Assembly: GCA_028554795.2 (NCBI GenBank)
Contig: CM068831.1
Location: forward strand, 38,933,144 to 38,997,143
Length of the DNA: 64,000 bases
Source of the DNA: Sinohyriopsis cumingii
Taxonomy: Eukaryota > Mollusca > Bivalvia > Unionida > Unionidae
Direction: 5' to 3'
In this document: one piece after another, positions 1 to 9,229 of the stretch
Numbering within the stretch: the stretch's first letter is position 1
Layout of the letters: the number at the start of each line of letters is the position of its first letter
Made by a program: the position numbers and the translations under genes
The notes under the pieces: generated by a model
The model's input: only the letters and a program-made list of their open reading frames with translations
Databases searched by the model: none
Told to the model about the DNA's origin: nothing

Positions 1-2182
1 CCTTAAAGCTAAGGTTAAAGATGACGTCCTTCTTTCAAAAACCCATCCATCAACGACAACTAGGATCAAAGTAAGCTTATTGCTGCGTGAATTATTCAAA
101 TGTAATGCATAGCGGCCTCAAACTCCGAGTCACTCTTAATGTGATACATTGTATGACTCTGTCTAATTATGTTTTTAATGATGCGAATAAACCACTTCTA
201 CATATATTAAGTTTATGGAGTGCTATTTCATACCAAACAAAGACATTTTGATCATGATTTAATGTTTCAAAACTGTAGAATAAATATGTATTTAGCAACG
301 TCAAAATGCTAAGAGTTAAAGACGCCCTTAAGTTTCTACACGTTGTTTTTCAAATCACTTTAGACACTCCTAGAACTAATTGGTCCTGATGCACAAACAA
401 AGTTAAAGTCTAAAAGGATAGTGAATGTAAGAATTCAAAGAATTCGAGTGTATACAATCGTTATTGTTGCTTCTCCTTTATAATATTTGTACATTGCAGG
501 TAGGAATATAATAAAATGCCGCGGAAGTGTATTACGATTTATATATGCACAGTAGAGACAGATGTACCAACCGCAGATCAGCAACGAAATGATAATTCTA
601 AAACTCGTACGTTGATAGTGTTTGTGCTTTAGCGCAACCCTCACCTAGAATTATGTTGTGCAGTCAAGTTTCATGATAAGAAATACACAGTCCGATGACA
701 CTTCTTTGTGCAGACAAAATGCGCTAATATCTAGTTTGGAGTTCTATTTTTCGACGTACATGGATATTGTCAATTTGTTGCATAATGCATGCCATAACTA
801 ATAGTACATTGTACAGTGCTGTGCTTAAAACAGAAGTATACTAAAAGATGTAACGTTTCGTATTCAGCCGATAATGTGGAGAAATTAAAAAAAAAAAAAG
901 CACTGTTGAATCTGAATCTAATGTTATGCATTCTGTCGCACACACACATACATTCTAAAATACAGCTTGATATTATCTACAAATTAAAAAAAAGGTCAGG
1001 CATTGGTCTTCTTCCAGTTTTAATAGTATTACCGTTGAAAAATAAAATGGCCCTATTTTGTACAATCGTGGAGTGCGCCAGCCAAGAATCGATTTCACGT
1101 GCATTTTGCAATAACCACTTTGTCTGCTGCAAAAAAAAATGTTTACATCTAAACTCCTCTCACCAAAAACTAAGATCCATAATTTTTAAACCATATTGCA
1201 AGTGTCCGCTTGAAACAGCAATTGAATTGTGCGCATCGAACTCATGATGAACAGATTATCCTAAGTTTTAAAATCGATCAGGTCAAACATCTTATTTTAT
1301 TCAACTTTATACAAGATTATTAATTTAAAAAAAGTTCAAAATGTTATTATCAGTTTAGCGAATAACTTATGGATACATAGTATAAATGAGCAATACGTAG
1401 TAAAGATGAAAACAATGCATTCTCTTCTTTGATAACCAGCACGTAAAGAGAAAACTTGTATCGGAAATCATATCACCTCTAATGGATAATACATACAGAA
1501 AATCGGAGAAAAGGGATGAAATTGTCTCAAAATTAATATAGCATTTTGTTCATATTGTATAATGTATAATTTCATTTCAGATTAGTACAGTGCAATATTC
1601 ATTATCATTTACAAGTGTGACAACTAAATAAATCTTATTGATAATTTTTCTTTAAAAAGTAGGAAACCTTTCCTCACGGAAAATACATTATTAATTAAAT
1701 ACGTATTTATTAAAAATGGAATCAAAATGTTATATTTTTTCAATAAGTAACATAATGCTTTTCCTGAAAAGTGTTCCATGCCGAATATGTAGAGATCGAA
1801 GAACACAAGATTACAAAACACAAGATTACAGATAAGTTACTAAACATATTGGGTAATAGCAAAGTTATCATACAGAACGAAACTGGAAACATGACAATTG
1901 TTTTTCTTATTCCATGTATTCGACATCGAACTAGATCATCAGCCAATACATGTAGTTGTTGTAGAATAACGATGAATACGACAGGTTACATAATATAACA
2001 AACTTAGGTATAGTGGATATCATCGTCATGGATATCGGACTACACATTTTGAACTGTTATCGTGGACACAGAGTGATTTAAGTTCACATAACTTTTCCAA
2101 TTACAACTAATGTGTATGGCATGAGTGACTCACCCATACTACATTCTTCAAGGTTTCGCATTTGTGGGCTTCATAGAAGAAA
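1..2182. other. AT-rich stretch with no recognised gene
   Basis: Frequent stops occur in all frames, with A/T homopolymers and a short CA run near 940. The longest open frame (816-1247, plus) has no family resemblance and is broken by one extra A in copies 2 and 3, so I do not call it a gene. Equivalent stretches are 20629-22811, 41263-43445 and 61904-64000. Confidence 0.7.
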
Positions 2183-2213
2183 AGCTTGAATTGTTCCTCA
2201 GAGGTGGCATTGT
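2183..2213 (+). repeat. 31-nt partial third copy of the fold-back sequence
   Basis: This 31-nt run is identical to 3242-3272 inside the right arm of the 100-bp inverted repeat, and is the reverse complement of the matching part of the left arm. Flanking bases differ. On the minus strand the run encodes the peptide NATSEEQFKL in an open stretch. Equivalents are at 22812-22842 and 43446-43476. Confidence 0.85.
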
Positions 2214-2468
2214 GGCGTATCACCTTAGATATACGGTCAAGGACTTTGATGAGTTTCGTTTTGGCCAAGACGAATATTTCGTCCTGTCTTTCAAATAATT
2301 GAGCTTTGACAAGTAATAAAATTTCCAGTCACATAAACCAGATTGCATCCTAAAGCAGTTTTGCATGATGGCTGCAAATCTTCCGCCAGATCATTAATAT
2401 TTGGGTACAGCTATATATTATAATTCCTCTATGGAGTATTATGAACCATTCATGTCGAAGCTATGATA

Positions 2469-3323
2469 AAAACATTACAATATGCATTCGTCTTGTCTCT
2501 GATTATAAAGCACTAACAAACAATGCCACCTCTGAGGAACAATTCAAGCTATATCATGCTTATGTGTTTTGGCCAATCCCGTCCCTATAAATAATTTAAG
2601 TGACACAGGAGCTTCTGAGAGTCTTTATTATCAGGTACTTCTTCTAATGAGTGTTCTTATTCAGGGAGAAAAGTGCGGCTTTGTTAATATTCACTCTATT
2701 GTGTAAATTTGTCATCAGACTTAGTCTTCGGACCCGTGACAGTCGGAACAGTGTTTTACCCGTTGAGGGCATTTGTTTATCACTTGGCAACGACCCAGCT
2801 AGACAAAAGGTTGTGGTTAATTCACTTGTAATTGACAAGACTTGTTTGGATCAGAAAGTCGATCCAACTGAAAAAGAATTCTCTGTTTTATACCCAGCTT
2901 GTGCAGTTACCAGAGAAGAAAGCTTTTGAGAATGATATTGATAAGGAAAGTATTTCTTTATCTGACACATGTATTGATAAGGCTTTTGATGAGGTCACTT
3001 CACTCCTTGTTTGGATCAATCAAAAGGTATTGATCCCAGTTAAACTACTCATTTTCTTTTCTAAAAAGGGTGACAAACGACAATCACGGGTCATCGAATA
3101 CGAAAAAGATCATAAGATCTTTTTGTTTCAAATGGCCATTAGTGAAACTGAAGCCACTGAAGTTCATGTCTGTTATTTCATTAAAAATGGAAGTCTTATT
3201 AGAAAATGGATACCTGCAAATGGAACACATAAGCATGATATAGCTTGAATTGTTCCTCAGAGGTGGCATTGTTTGTTAGTGCTTTATAATCAGAGACAAG
3301 ACGAATGCATATTGTAATGTTTT
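2469..3323. repeat. Perfect 100-bp inverted repeat, arms 2469-2568 and 3224-3323 (copy 1)
   Basis: The 100 bases at 2469-2568 are the exact reverse complement of 3224-3323, separated by 655 bp. The left arm lies directly upstream of the retroelement protease motif. The right arm interrupts the open frame between the linker and the integrase zinc domain, so the right arm is probably the inserted copy. Perfect identity against a background of frameshifts suggests it arose after much of the element had decayed. Confidence 0.92.
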
Positions 3324-3660
3324 GTATTGAACTGTAGTTCCGAAGTTTTACAGACAGGAAATACTTTGTCTGGCCCATGAAACTCATTTGGCTGGTCATT
3401 TTGGGATTAATAAGACTTATCAGAATATCTTGACTCACTTTTATTGGCCAAAAATCAAAAATGATGTTTGTAAATACTGTTGATATTGTCATACTTATTA
3501 AATGGTAGGAAAATACAATCAGAAGATATTTATGGCTCCTATTCATGCACTGTAAGTTGCACGACTGATTCCACTGGGAGTTGATGTCTGGGGTCTAAGA
3601 AAGGGAATGTATTTGATACATTCACTAACAAATATGGCACTTGATGATATTCTGTCTTTT
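2569..3660 (+). mobile_element. Degraded Ty3/Gypsy-type (Gmr1-like?) pol fragment, copy 1
   Basis: Plus-strand coding pieces in three frames resemble a Gypsy-type polyprotein. An aspartic protease motif DTGAS lies at 2602-2616, followed by protease-region peptides such as LSLGNDPARQKVVVN (within 2651-2929) and LYPACAVTRE. A linker segment follows (2832-3240), and then an integrase-type zinc domain at 3337-3498: AHETHLAGHFGINKTY, FYWPKIKNDV, and a final Cys pair with one residue replaced by a TGA stop at 3481. Integrase-side sequence continues from 3502 to about 3600. No reverse transcriptase separates protease and integrase. That order is known from Gmr1-type Gypsy elements, but an internal deletion is equally possible. 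Frameshifts, stops and a 100-bp inverted insertion show it is dead. No LTRs were found. Confidence 0.8.
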
Positions 3661-5284
3661 GCCTAATTCGATGGCATCGACGACATGCATTAGTCCACAA
3701 CTACAAATTTAAACGACGTTTGGAGCGATGCTCAAAGAAAGGCAACTTAAGATAATATATGGCTCGTGTATTCTGTATTGATACTGTGATTGTATCCTAC
3801 GATTATTTTGAATATTATCTGCCATGAAAATACAAATTAACAGGTCACAAACATTTAAGAAAACTAAAACTGCTTTAGCTGACAACTGATATCGTAATAT
3901 ATTGTTGGATATATGATCCAACGACTGAAATGAGCTAATGCAGCTATAAATTCGATACAGTACACATAAATCCCTCTTGGCTTGCTTCACATCCCGACCC
4001 AGTTAGGTCACGCATTTAAAATGAAATAATCCGATAGGCGAATGAAAAGCATTCTAGACGAGATGAAAATGTTGACAAAATATATGCACACTTGTATAGA
4101 AAACAAAGTCGAAAATAATATTTATTAAGGCACGCTGAAACAAGTCCACAAGTAACGACAAGGCACCAAACATGTATGCACTAGTAATGTTTGAAAGTTT
4201 AACTCTGCATTAGTCTAATGTCGTTATTTGTCCGTAAACAATTTTATTGTTAGTATTCTTGAGGCTTCAATTTGTATCAGATTATGAGCAATATTTATTT
4301 ATAAGCTTATATTGCAAAGTCATCAAAGACGAACAATAAACGACTAATAAATATGCACAATCACTAGACTTTATATAGTCTGACTGGCAAGGCATCCTTT
4401 CTCTCCTTAGGTTGTATTTCAAACATGATTGCAATTTTATTAGTGTGGCTCATTTGACAAACTCTGTAATCTCCGTCATTATCAGTTGTATCAGTTGTCT
4501 ATACATATAATCTTGAGCTTTAAGGACCAAATTGTCGAGGACACTTAAGAGACGCTTTAGCATGAAAATACACGACTTTTATTAACCCTTTGGTCGTAAA
4601 CGTGCGCTATAACGAGCTACTAAACACGCTCATGGCATGACTTGAGATGGCTTCTTCCAGGGAAACTAACAAAGTTTGAATATTTCTTTCATTCGTCTTC
4701 GTGTGATTGTATTTACATTTTAGGGATAGGAAGGTAACAGGAAATATTAAGACAAAAGAGAAGTGTGCTTTCGAGAGCAAGATGTTTAAAGTACATGTGT
4801 TAATGTGTGTGCAAATTATAGACCAAATTCAATAATCTTCGGAACCATGGAGACAAAGGAAAAGCTGTTCAGTAATGAAGATGCTGTATAAGCAGAAACG
4901 GATAGCCATAATTATGAAGACTTTTTTTAAAAAAAATCTGAATGTATTAAACATTAAAAGCATCATCCTTGATTCATCCTGCAATCAGATCAGAAGTGTT
5001 TGAAAAAGCGATAATAAACAATGAAAGCACATTTTCTCATTACCTTCAATAGGTGGAATGTAGGAAAATATTGTGGGAAAACCCGCCAAGCAAGCAAGTC
5101 AAACTTTAATTCTCTGGCAACTTGATCAGTAGACGCCCGGATAAAATAATTTAATTAGTATCATAATGTATATTTTATGAAAAATTACTTGGTTGGAGTA
5201 AGATGTTGAATTTGTTACCTTATCGAGACTAAAAATGTGTGTGTGGTTTGTATTTCAGAAGTAGAGTTACTAATTGTTCAGTCA
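3661..5284. other. AT-rich stretch with no recognised gene
   Basis: No family resemblance in any frame. Small open frames such as 3709-3990 (minus) look random. A single A-to-G change in copies 2 and 3 (copy 1 position near 4609) opens an 86-codon minus frame (25149-25409 and 45783-46043) that is absent in copy 1, which argues against selection on it. Equivalent stretches are 24290-25913 and 44924-46547. Confidence 0.65.
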
Positions 5285-5285
5285 T

Positions 5286-5316
<31 letters not shown>

Positions 5317-5489
5317 TAATAATAATGACTTTGTATAGCGCCTAATTTTTAGAAGCTCTAAGCGCTTTACAACATTAGATAACACATACAAGATTTTAAA
5401 AAAAACATAATGATATGATTAACACAAACACCATAAAATTAGAAAACATAGAAAAAACATGCGGAGAATATTTAAGGTAGCAAACATTA

Positions 5490-7090
5490 TTAGGTCTTTA
5501 AGTTTAATCTTGCAGTCGAAATAAGTGTTTTGAGAGCACTATTGAATGTGATCACTGTGTCTTTGTGTCTAAGTTCATTGGGCAATTCATTCCACGTTGC
5601 TGGGCCCTGGTATGCAAAAGAACGCTGTCCATATGACTTTGTTTTCATAGCGGGAATAACGAGTATACGATTGTCAGAAGAGGAGCGTAAGTATCTTGCT
5701 GGTGTGTACACATGGGTGAGGTCGCATAGGTATGTTGGACTAGAGTCCGTCAGTGAAAAGAAGCACAGAGAACAATTTTGTGTTTGATTCTGGATCGAAT
5801 GGATAGCCAGTGTAGGGTACAGAGCAGCGGGGAGGTGTGCTGTGATCGTGGTACTCTAAGTATGATCCGAGCAGCTGTGTTTTGAACTTTTTGAAATTTT
5901 TGAAATAGATATTGTGATGAACCAGACAGAACTGAGTTACAATAATCCAGTCTTGAAAGTACTAATGAACACACAAGTGTTTTAGTGGCATCAACTGAAA
6001 GATATTTGCGAATGGAGCTGATGCGTCTCAGCTCAAGATATGCAGCCTTGCATATGTTCATGACATGTTGGTGCAATGTGAGAGTACTGTCCAGAGTAAC
6101 ACCTAGGTTTCGTACTGATTGTGTGAATTTAATGTTGGTGTTGCTGATATTTATTGTTTGAGGTAAAGGATGTGAATGAGAACGTCTTTGTGTTGTAATC
6201 AGAATGGCCTCAGTTTTATCATCATTCATCTGCAGCTCGTTACATGTCATTCATGATTTCATATCAGAAATGCACCTCTCTACACCTTGGATGGTAGCAT
6301 CAACTTCAGTTGGGTGGCTAGATTTTTATATTTGGGTGTCATCAGCGTACAATTGGTGAGATACTGGATGATGATCTATGACACTTGAGAGCGGAAGAGT
6401 GTATAAAATGAAGATAACAGTTCCCTTGTGGAACACCACAACATGGATCAACTGTGCATGGGGTGTATTCCATTTGCAGACACAATTTGTGTCCTGTTGA
6501 CCAAGTAGGACTTGAACCACGGTAAGGATGTTATCATGAATGCCAAATACATGCTGAAGACCGTGAAGTAAAATATCATGGTCTATTGTGTCAAATATTG
6601 TAGAAGTGTTCTCCATGGTATAGCAGTGTTGGGGACCAGCTTCGCACTGCTAAAAATCAAGGAGGGTGAGAACTGTAATCTTTCTGCTATCCAAAGCAGA
6701 GAGAATGTCATTAACTACTTTTAGAAGAGTAGTTTCAGTACTGTGGCAAGGGAGATATGCAGATTGTACATTGCTAAGAAGACTATTTTGAAGTCAGATG
6801 AGAACCAAGCTGGGATAGAACAACCTTTTCTAAGATTTTTGATATGAATGGGAGATTAGAATCTGGGCGATAGTTCTTTAAATCGTTATGGTCTAGTGTT
6901 GGTTTCTTCAGCAGAGGCTTTACAATGGCAGTTTTGAAAAATGATGGGTATTCCCCTGATGAGAGAGAGGTATTAATAACATCAGTAACATCTAAGCACT
7001 AAAGCCCCAGTGATGTTGGAATTGGATCAAGTTCACATGACTTAGGTGCACTCGTCATCAGGATTGTACGTACGAAATCCATAGAGACAG
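5490..7090 (-). pseudogene. LINE reverse transcriptase and C-terminal region, broken
   Basis: Minus-strand pieces follow the order of a CR1/L2 reverse transcriptase: a block near 7080-6800 with VKPLLKKPTLD and NYRP, then FDTIDHDILL (about 6600-6570), a degraded fingers/palm segment, and the catalytic YADDTQI (about 6350-6326). Next come NDDKTEA (about 6225), LGVTLDSTLTLHQHV (about 6110-6060), SRLDYCNSVLSG (about 5940-5905), LHWLSIRSRIKHKI (about 5810-5770) and the tail YGQRSFAYQGPATWNELP (5490-5711). Frames 5490-5711, 5750-6250 and 6326-6616 are separated by shifts or stops. A 54-bp inverted insertion sits just before FDTIDHD. The enzyme cannot be made. Confidence 0.88.
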
Positions 7091-7426
7091 GTTCACATGC
7101 TGTTAATGGTTGCCGCTCAAATTCTGTATCGCAACTGTATGGTGACGACGAGTCAATTGAAATTGTGGTGTAAAGTTTATCTCTAATGGTTTGTACTTTG
7201 TCACGGAAGAAATTTGCAAAGAGAGAAGGTATTTGGAAGTGGTGTAGATTTGTTCCTCTGCCATTAGCTTCTTAGTAATCTCGATGAGCTCTTTGCAGTT
7301 GGAACTTTCCATGATCTTAGTAGTGTAGTGGGCTGATTTCGCTGCATGGACTATATTTGTGACATTCTTCTCTTTTAGCAGTGCGAAGCTGGTCCCCAAC
7401 ACTGCTATACCATGGAGAACACTTCT
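6602..7426. repeat. Perfect 54-bp inverted repeat, arms 6602-6655 and 7373-7426 (copy 1)
   Basis: Bases 6602-6655 are the exact reverse complement of 7373-7426, with 717 bp between them. The arm at 6602-6655 splits a conserved RT block on the minus strand (TLLDF before it, FDTIDHD after it) and adds a stop codon, so it looks like the inserted copy. The arm at 7373-7426 lies in a linker frame that reads smoothly, so it looks like the source. Confidence 0.92.
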
Positions 7427-7697
7427 GAATTGATACTCTGCACTTGGTAGCTGGGGCATGTTTGTCGAGCAATGAACGCAGACAGTTATCGAGTTGTTCT
7501 GCGGTAGGAGGTAAGCAAGTTGTGAGGTTAGCTTGGATGTCGTGCATTAGTTTGGTTCTATTTATCATACAGAGATTTCTCTTAGTAGCAGATAAAGGTG
7601 GAGGGTTAGGGACTGATACGTCAAGATGGCATATAATGCAGAGGTGATGTGATGCAAAGTTCATAGGATACCAGGGAGGACCGTAGAATGTTATCAT
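7103..7697 (-). pseudogene. LINE inter-domain linker, broken
   Basis: Two overlapping minus-strand frames (7317-7697 and 7103-7459) carry the region between endonuclease and reverse transcriptase. The first includes the end of the endonuclease (SHHLCIICHLDV) and the block LLDKHAPATKCRV, followed by SPWYSS, which is typical of this position in CR1/L2-type proteins. The second continues as a Lys/Glu-rich helical segment (LLKEKNV, AAKSAHYTTKIME). The frame change near 7440 is a break. The segment 7373-7426 in the second frame is the probable source of the inverted copy found in the RT. Confidence 0.75.
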
Positions 7698-7718
7698 CAG
7701 GTCTATGAAGAATCCAGT

Positions 7719-8275
7719 CTAAAATGTGACCATGTTTATGGGTGGGTTGGTTAACTGGGTGGGTTGGTTAACTGACTGTTTGAGATTGAAGCCATTAATG
7801 GAATCTATGAGTTTTGATGTGTTTGGGTTCCCGGAACAGTCAAAGTGAAAATTGAAATCTCCAAGAATAATCAGGTTGCCACCTATAGAATTTCCATACT
7901 CCAGAAGATTCGGAAACTGCTCCAAAAAGTGAGATTCAGTCATCTTGTTTTTTCTACTAGGAGGAGGGCAGTATAGGCAGAAAATATGGACTGACCTTTG
8001 CTCCAGTGTGAGTGTGGTTTGGACTAGTTCCAACAATGTGTGGTCGAAATTGAATGTTGTGGTGTGGTTAAGACGTTTGATCATGGAGTTCTTTGTGATG
8101 ATAGCAATTCCAATTACGCATGAGTTACGTGGAAACGACCTGATGGAGTAACCAGTGGGTGTTAGATCCGCACACTTGGGCTCATTGCCTGATGTTTTTA
8201 GCCATGTTTCTGTCAGGAAAAAGACGTCAATATTCTGGTCGTTGATAAAATTAACTATTCTGTGCGCTTTTGCGG
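7719..8275 (-). pseudogene. LINE endonuclease domain, broken
   Basis: This minus-strand frame reads through the conserved blocks of a LINE apurinic/apyrimidinic-type endonuclease, which nicks target DNA to start reverse transcription. Visible blocks are VFFLTETWL near 8210-8180 and LGDFNFHFD near 7880-7850. The start of the domain (IALFNAR, about 8310-8290) lies in another frame, so at least one base was lost or gained near 8275. The frame ends early at 7719 because a 17-bp tandem duplication (7741-7774) shifts it; the sequence expected next lies in another frame just downstream. Non-functional as it stands. Confidence 0.85.
7741..7774. repeat. 17-bp tandem duplication inside the LINE endonuclease
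   Basis: GGTGGGTTGGTTAACTG occurs twice in direct succession (7741-7757 and 7758-7774). Because 17 is not a multiple of three, it shifts the endonuclease frame. With one unit removed, the two flanking coding segments would fall in the same frame. Equivalents are at 28369-28402 and 49005-49038. Confidence 0.9.
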
Positions 8276-8879
8276 TGGTCCTACTTTTCGGGCATTGAAC
8301 AATGCAATTCGCAGAGGTATCTCTCGGATAGTTGACACGAAGGTTGACGAATTAATAGGGATTTTAATTAGGTTATCTAAATTAACAGTCGAATTTTTAA
8401 ATTGTCGAGCCGGAAAGGGCATAAGGGAGATAACTGGAATACTTCTTCCTGTTCTACGCCGGCCAACTTTGAAACAACTTTTCTCTTTTCGCTTCTTTTT
8501 ACATTTAGGTAATGATGGATGCAGTCCCAGTTCGTTTAGTCTAGAGCACAATGTAGTGTGGAGAGCCAAGGAGTGGTCATTTAAAGCAATTAATGAGGGT
8601 CCATCAAAGCATAAACGGGTTGACTGGTGAGTATCACGTGATGGCGGTTTGTTCAAATGGAAGTTGTAGTAGTGGAGCAAGACAGCTGAGAAAAAGTCTA
8701 ATTGTTCTCGTTTCCAAAACAAGGAGATGAAGAAACACATACGAACTGAACAGCCAATACATAATGAACACAGAAACGCAGACGAAGACAGCCACCGAGC
8801 ACAAATATCATGAAAACGGCACAAAAACGGAACAGCTGCATCAAGCCGGTTAAGCAATAGCGGCCATCTTTGTGATATC

Positions 8880-9155
8880 ACTAATATGTATACAGCATGA
8901 CAGTTTATCGTGTTATCTAGCATTGGGGCATCATGCCACAGACATGTATTATGTCCCACCCAGTCACATTATCCTGACACCAGACCAACCAGTCCTAACA
9001 CTAACTTCTTAACGCTGAGCATCTTGCAGGGCAGATGCTAGTACCGTCTCTGCTAGTACCGTATCTGGTATGACTCGGCCGCAATTCCAACTCACGACCT
9101 CCGGCGCCGAGGAGGACGCTCTAACCACAATGCCACCGGAGAGGTCCCCGAGAGT
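8880..9155 (-). mobile_element. tRNA-derived SINE, minus strand, copy 1
   Basis: On the minus strand the segment near 9150-9070 has a tRNA-like pol III head: an A-box-like GGTGGCATTGTGGTTAGAG and, about 30 bases on, a B-box-like GGTCGTGAGTTGGAAT. The body that follows (GATGCTCAGCGTTAAG, GGTGTCAGGATAATGTGACT, reading toward 8880) matches my memory of a SINE common in molluscs; this was not checked by search. The body contains a 15-bp near-tandem duplication near 9035-9065. The 3' limit is uncertain, and no target-site duplication was identified. Confidence 0.7.
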
Positions 9156-9229
9156 AAATAAGTCACTATATATAATGGGCAGTTCTATAGATCTATGGTT
9201 AAAATAATGCAATGATAGCACGTCATCAC

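Larger units (their letters stand above)
5285..8650 (-). mobile_element. CR1/L2-group LINE, minus strand, copy 1
   Basis: Read on the minus strand, the element runs from an N-terminal basic stretch (about 8550-8400) through an apurinic-type endonuclease (about 8330-7660), a linker, a reverse transcriptase and the usual C-terminal tail, to a 3' end. The 3' end is a short motif equivalent to GCGCTATACAAAGTCATT followed by (ATT)n at 5285-5330. The microsatellite tail and the RT signature YADDTQI support the CR1/L2 group. The coding frame is broken by at least a frameshift near 8275, a 17-bp duplication near 7741-7774, stops near 7000-7010, and an inverted 54-bp insertion in the RT. It is an inactive copy, inherited in all complete units. 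Confidence 0.9.

Noticed and set aside
816-1247. 143-codon plus frame in copies 1 and 4
   Set aside because: No family resemblance, Lys-run from poly-A, and broken at its start by one extra A in copies 2 and 3.
8255-8959. 234-codon minus frame that could be called a host gene
   Set aside because: It runs from the SINE body into the 5' coding part of the LINE; only the last third (LINE N-terminal region) is meaningful.
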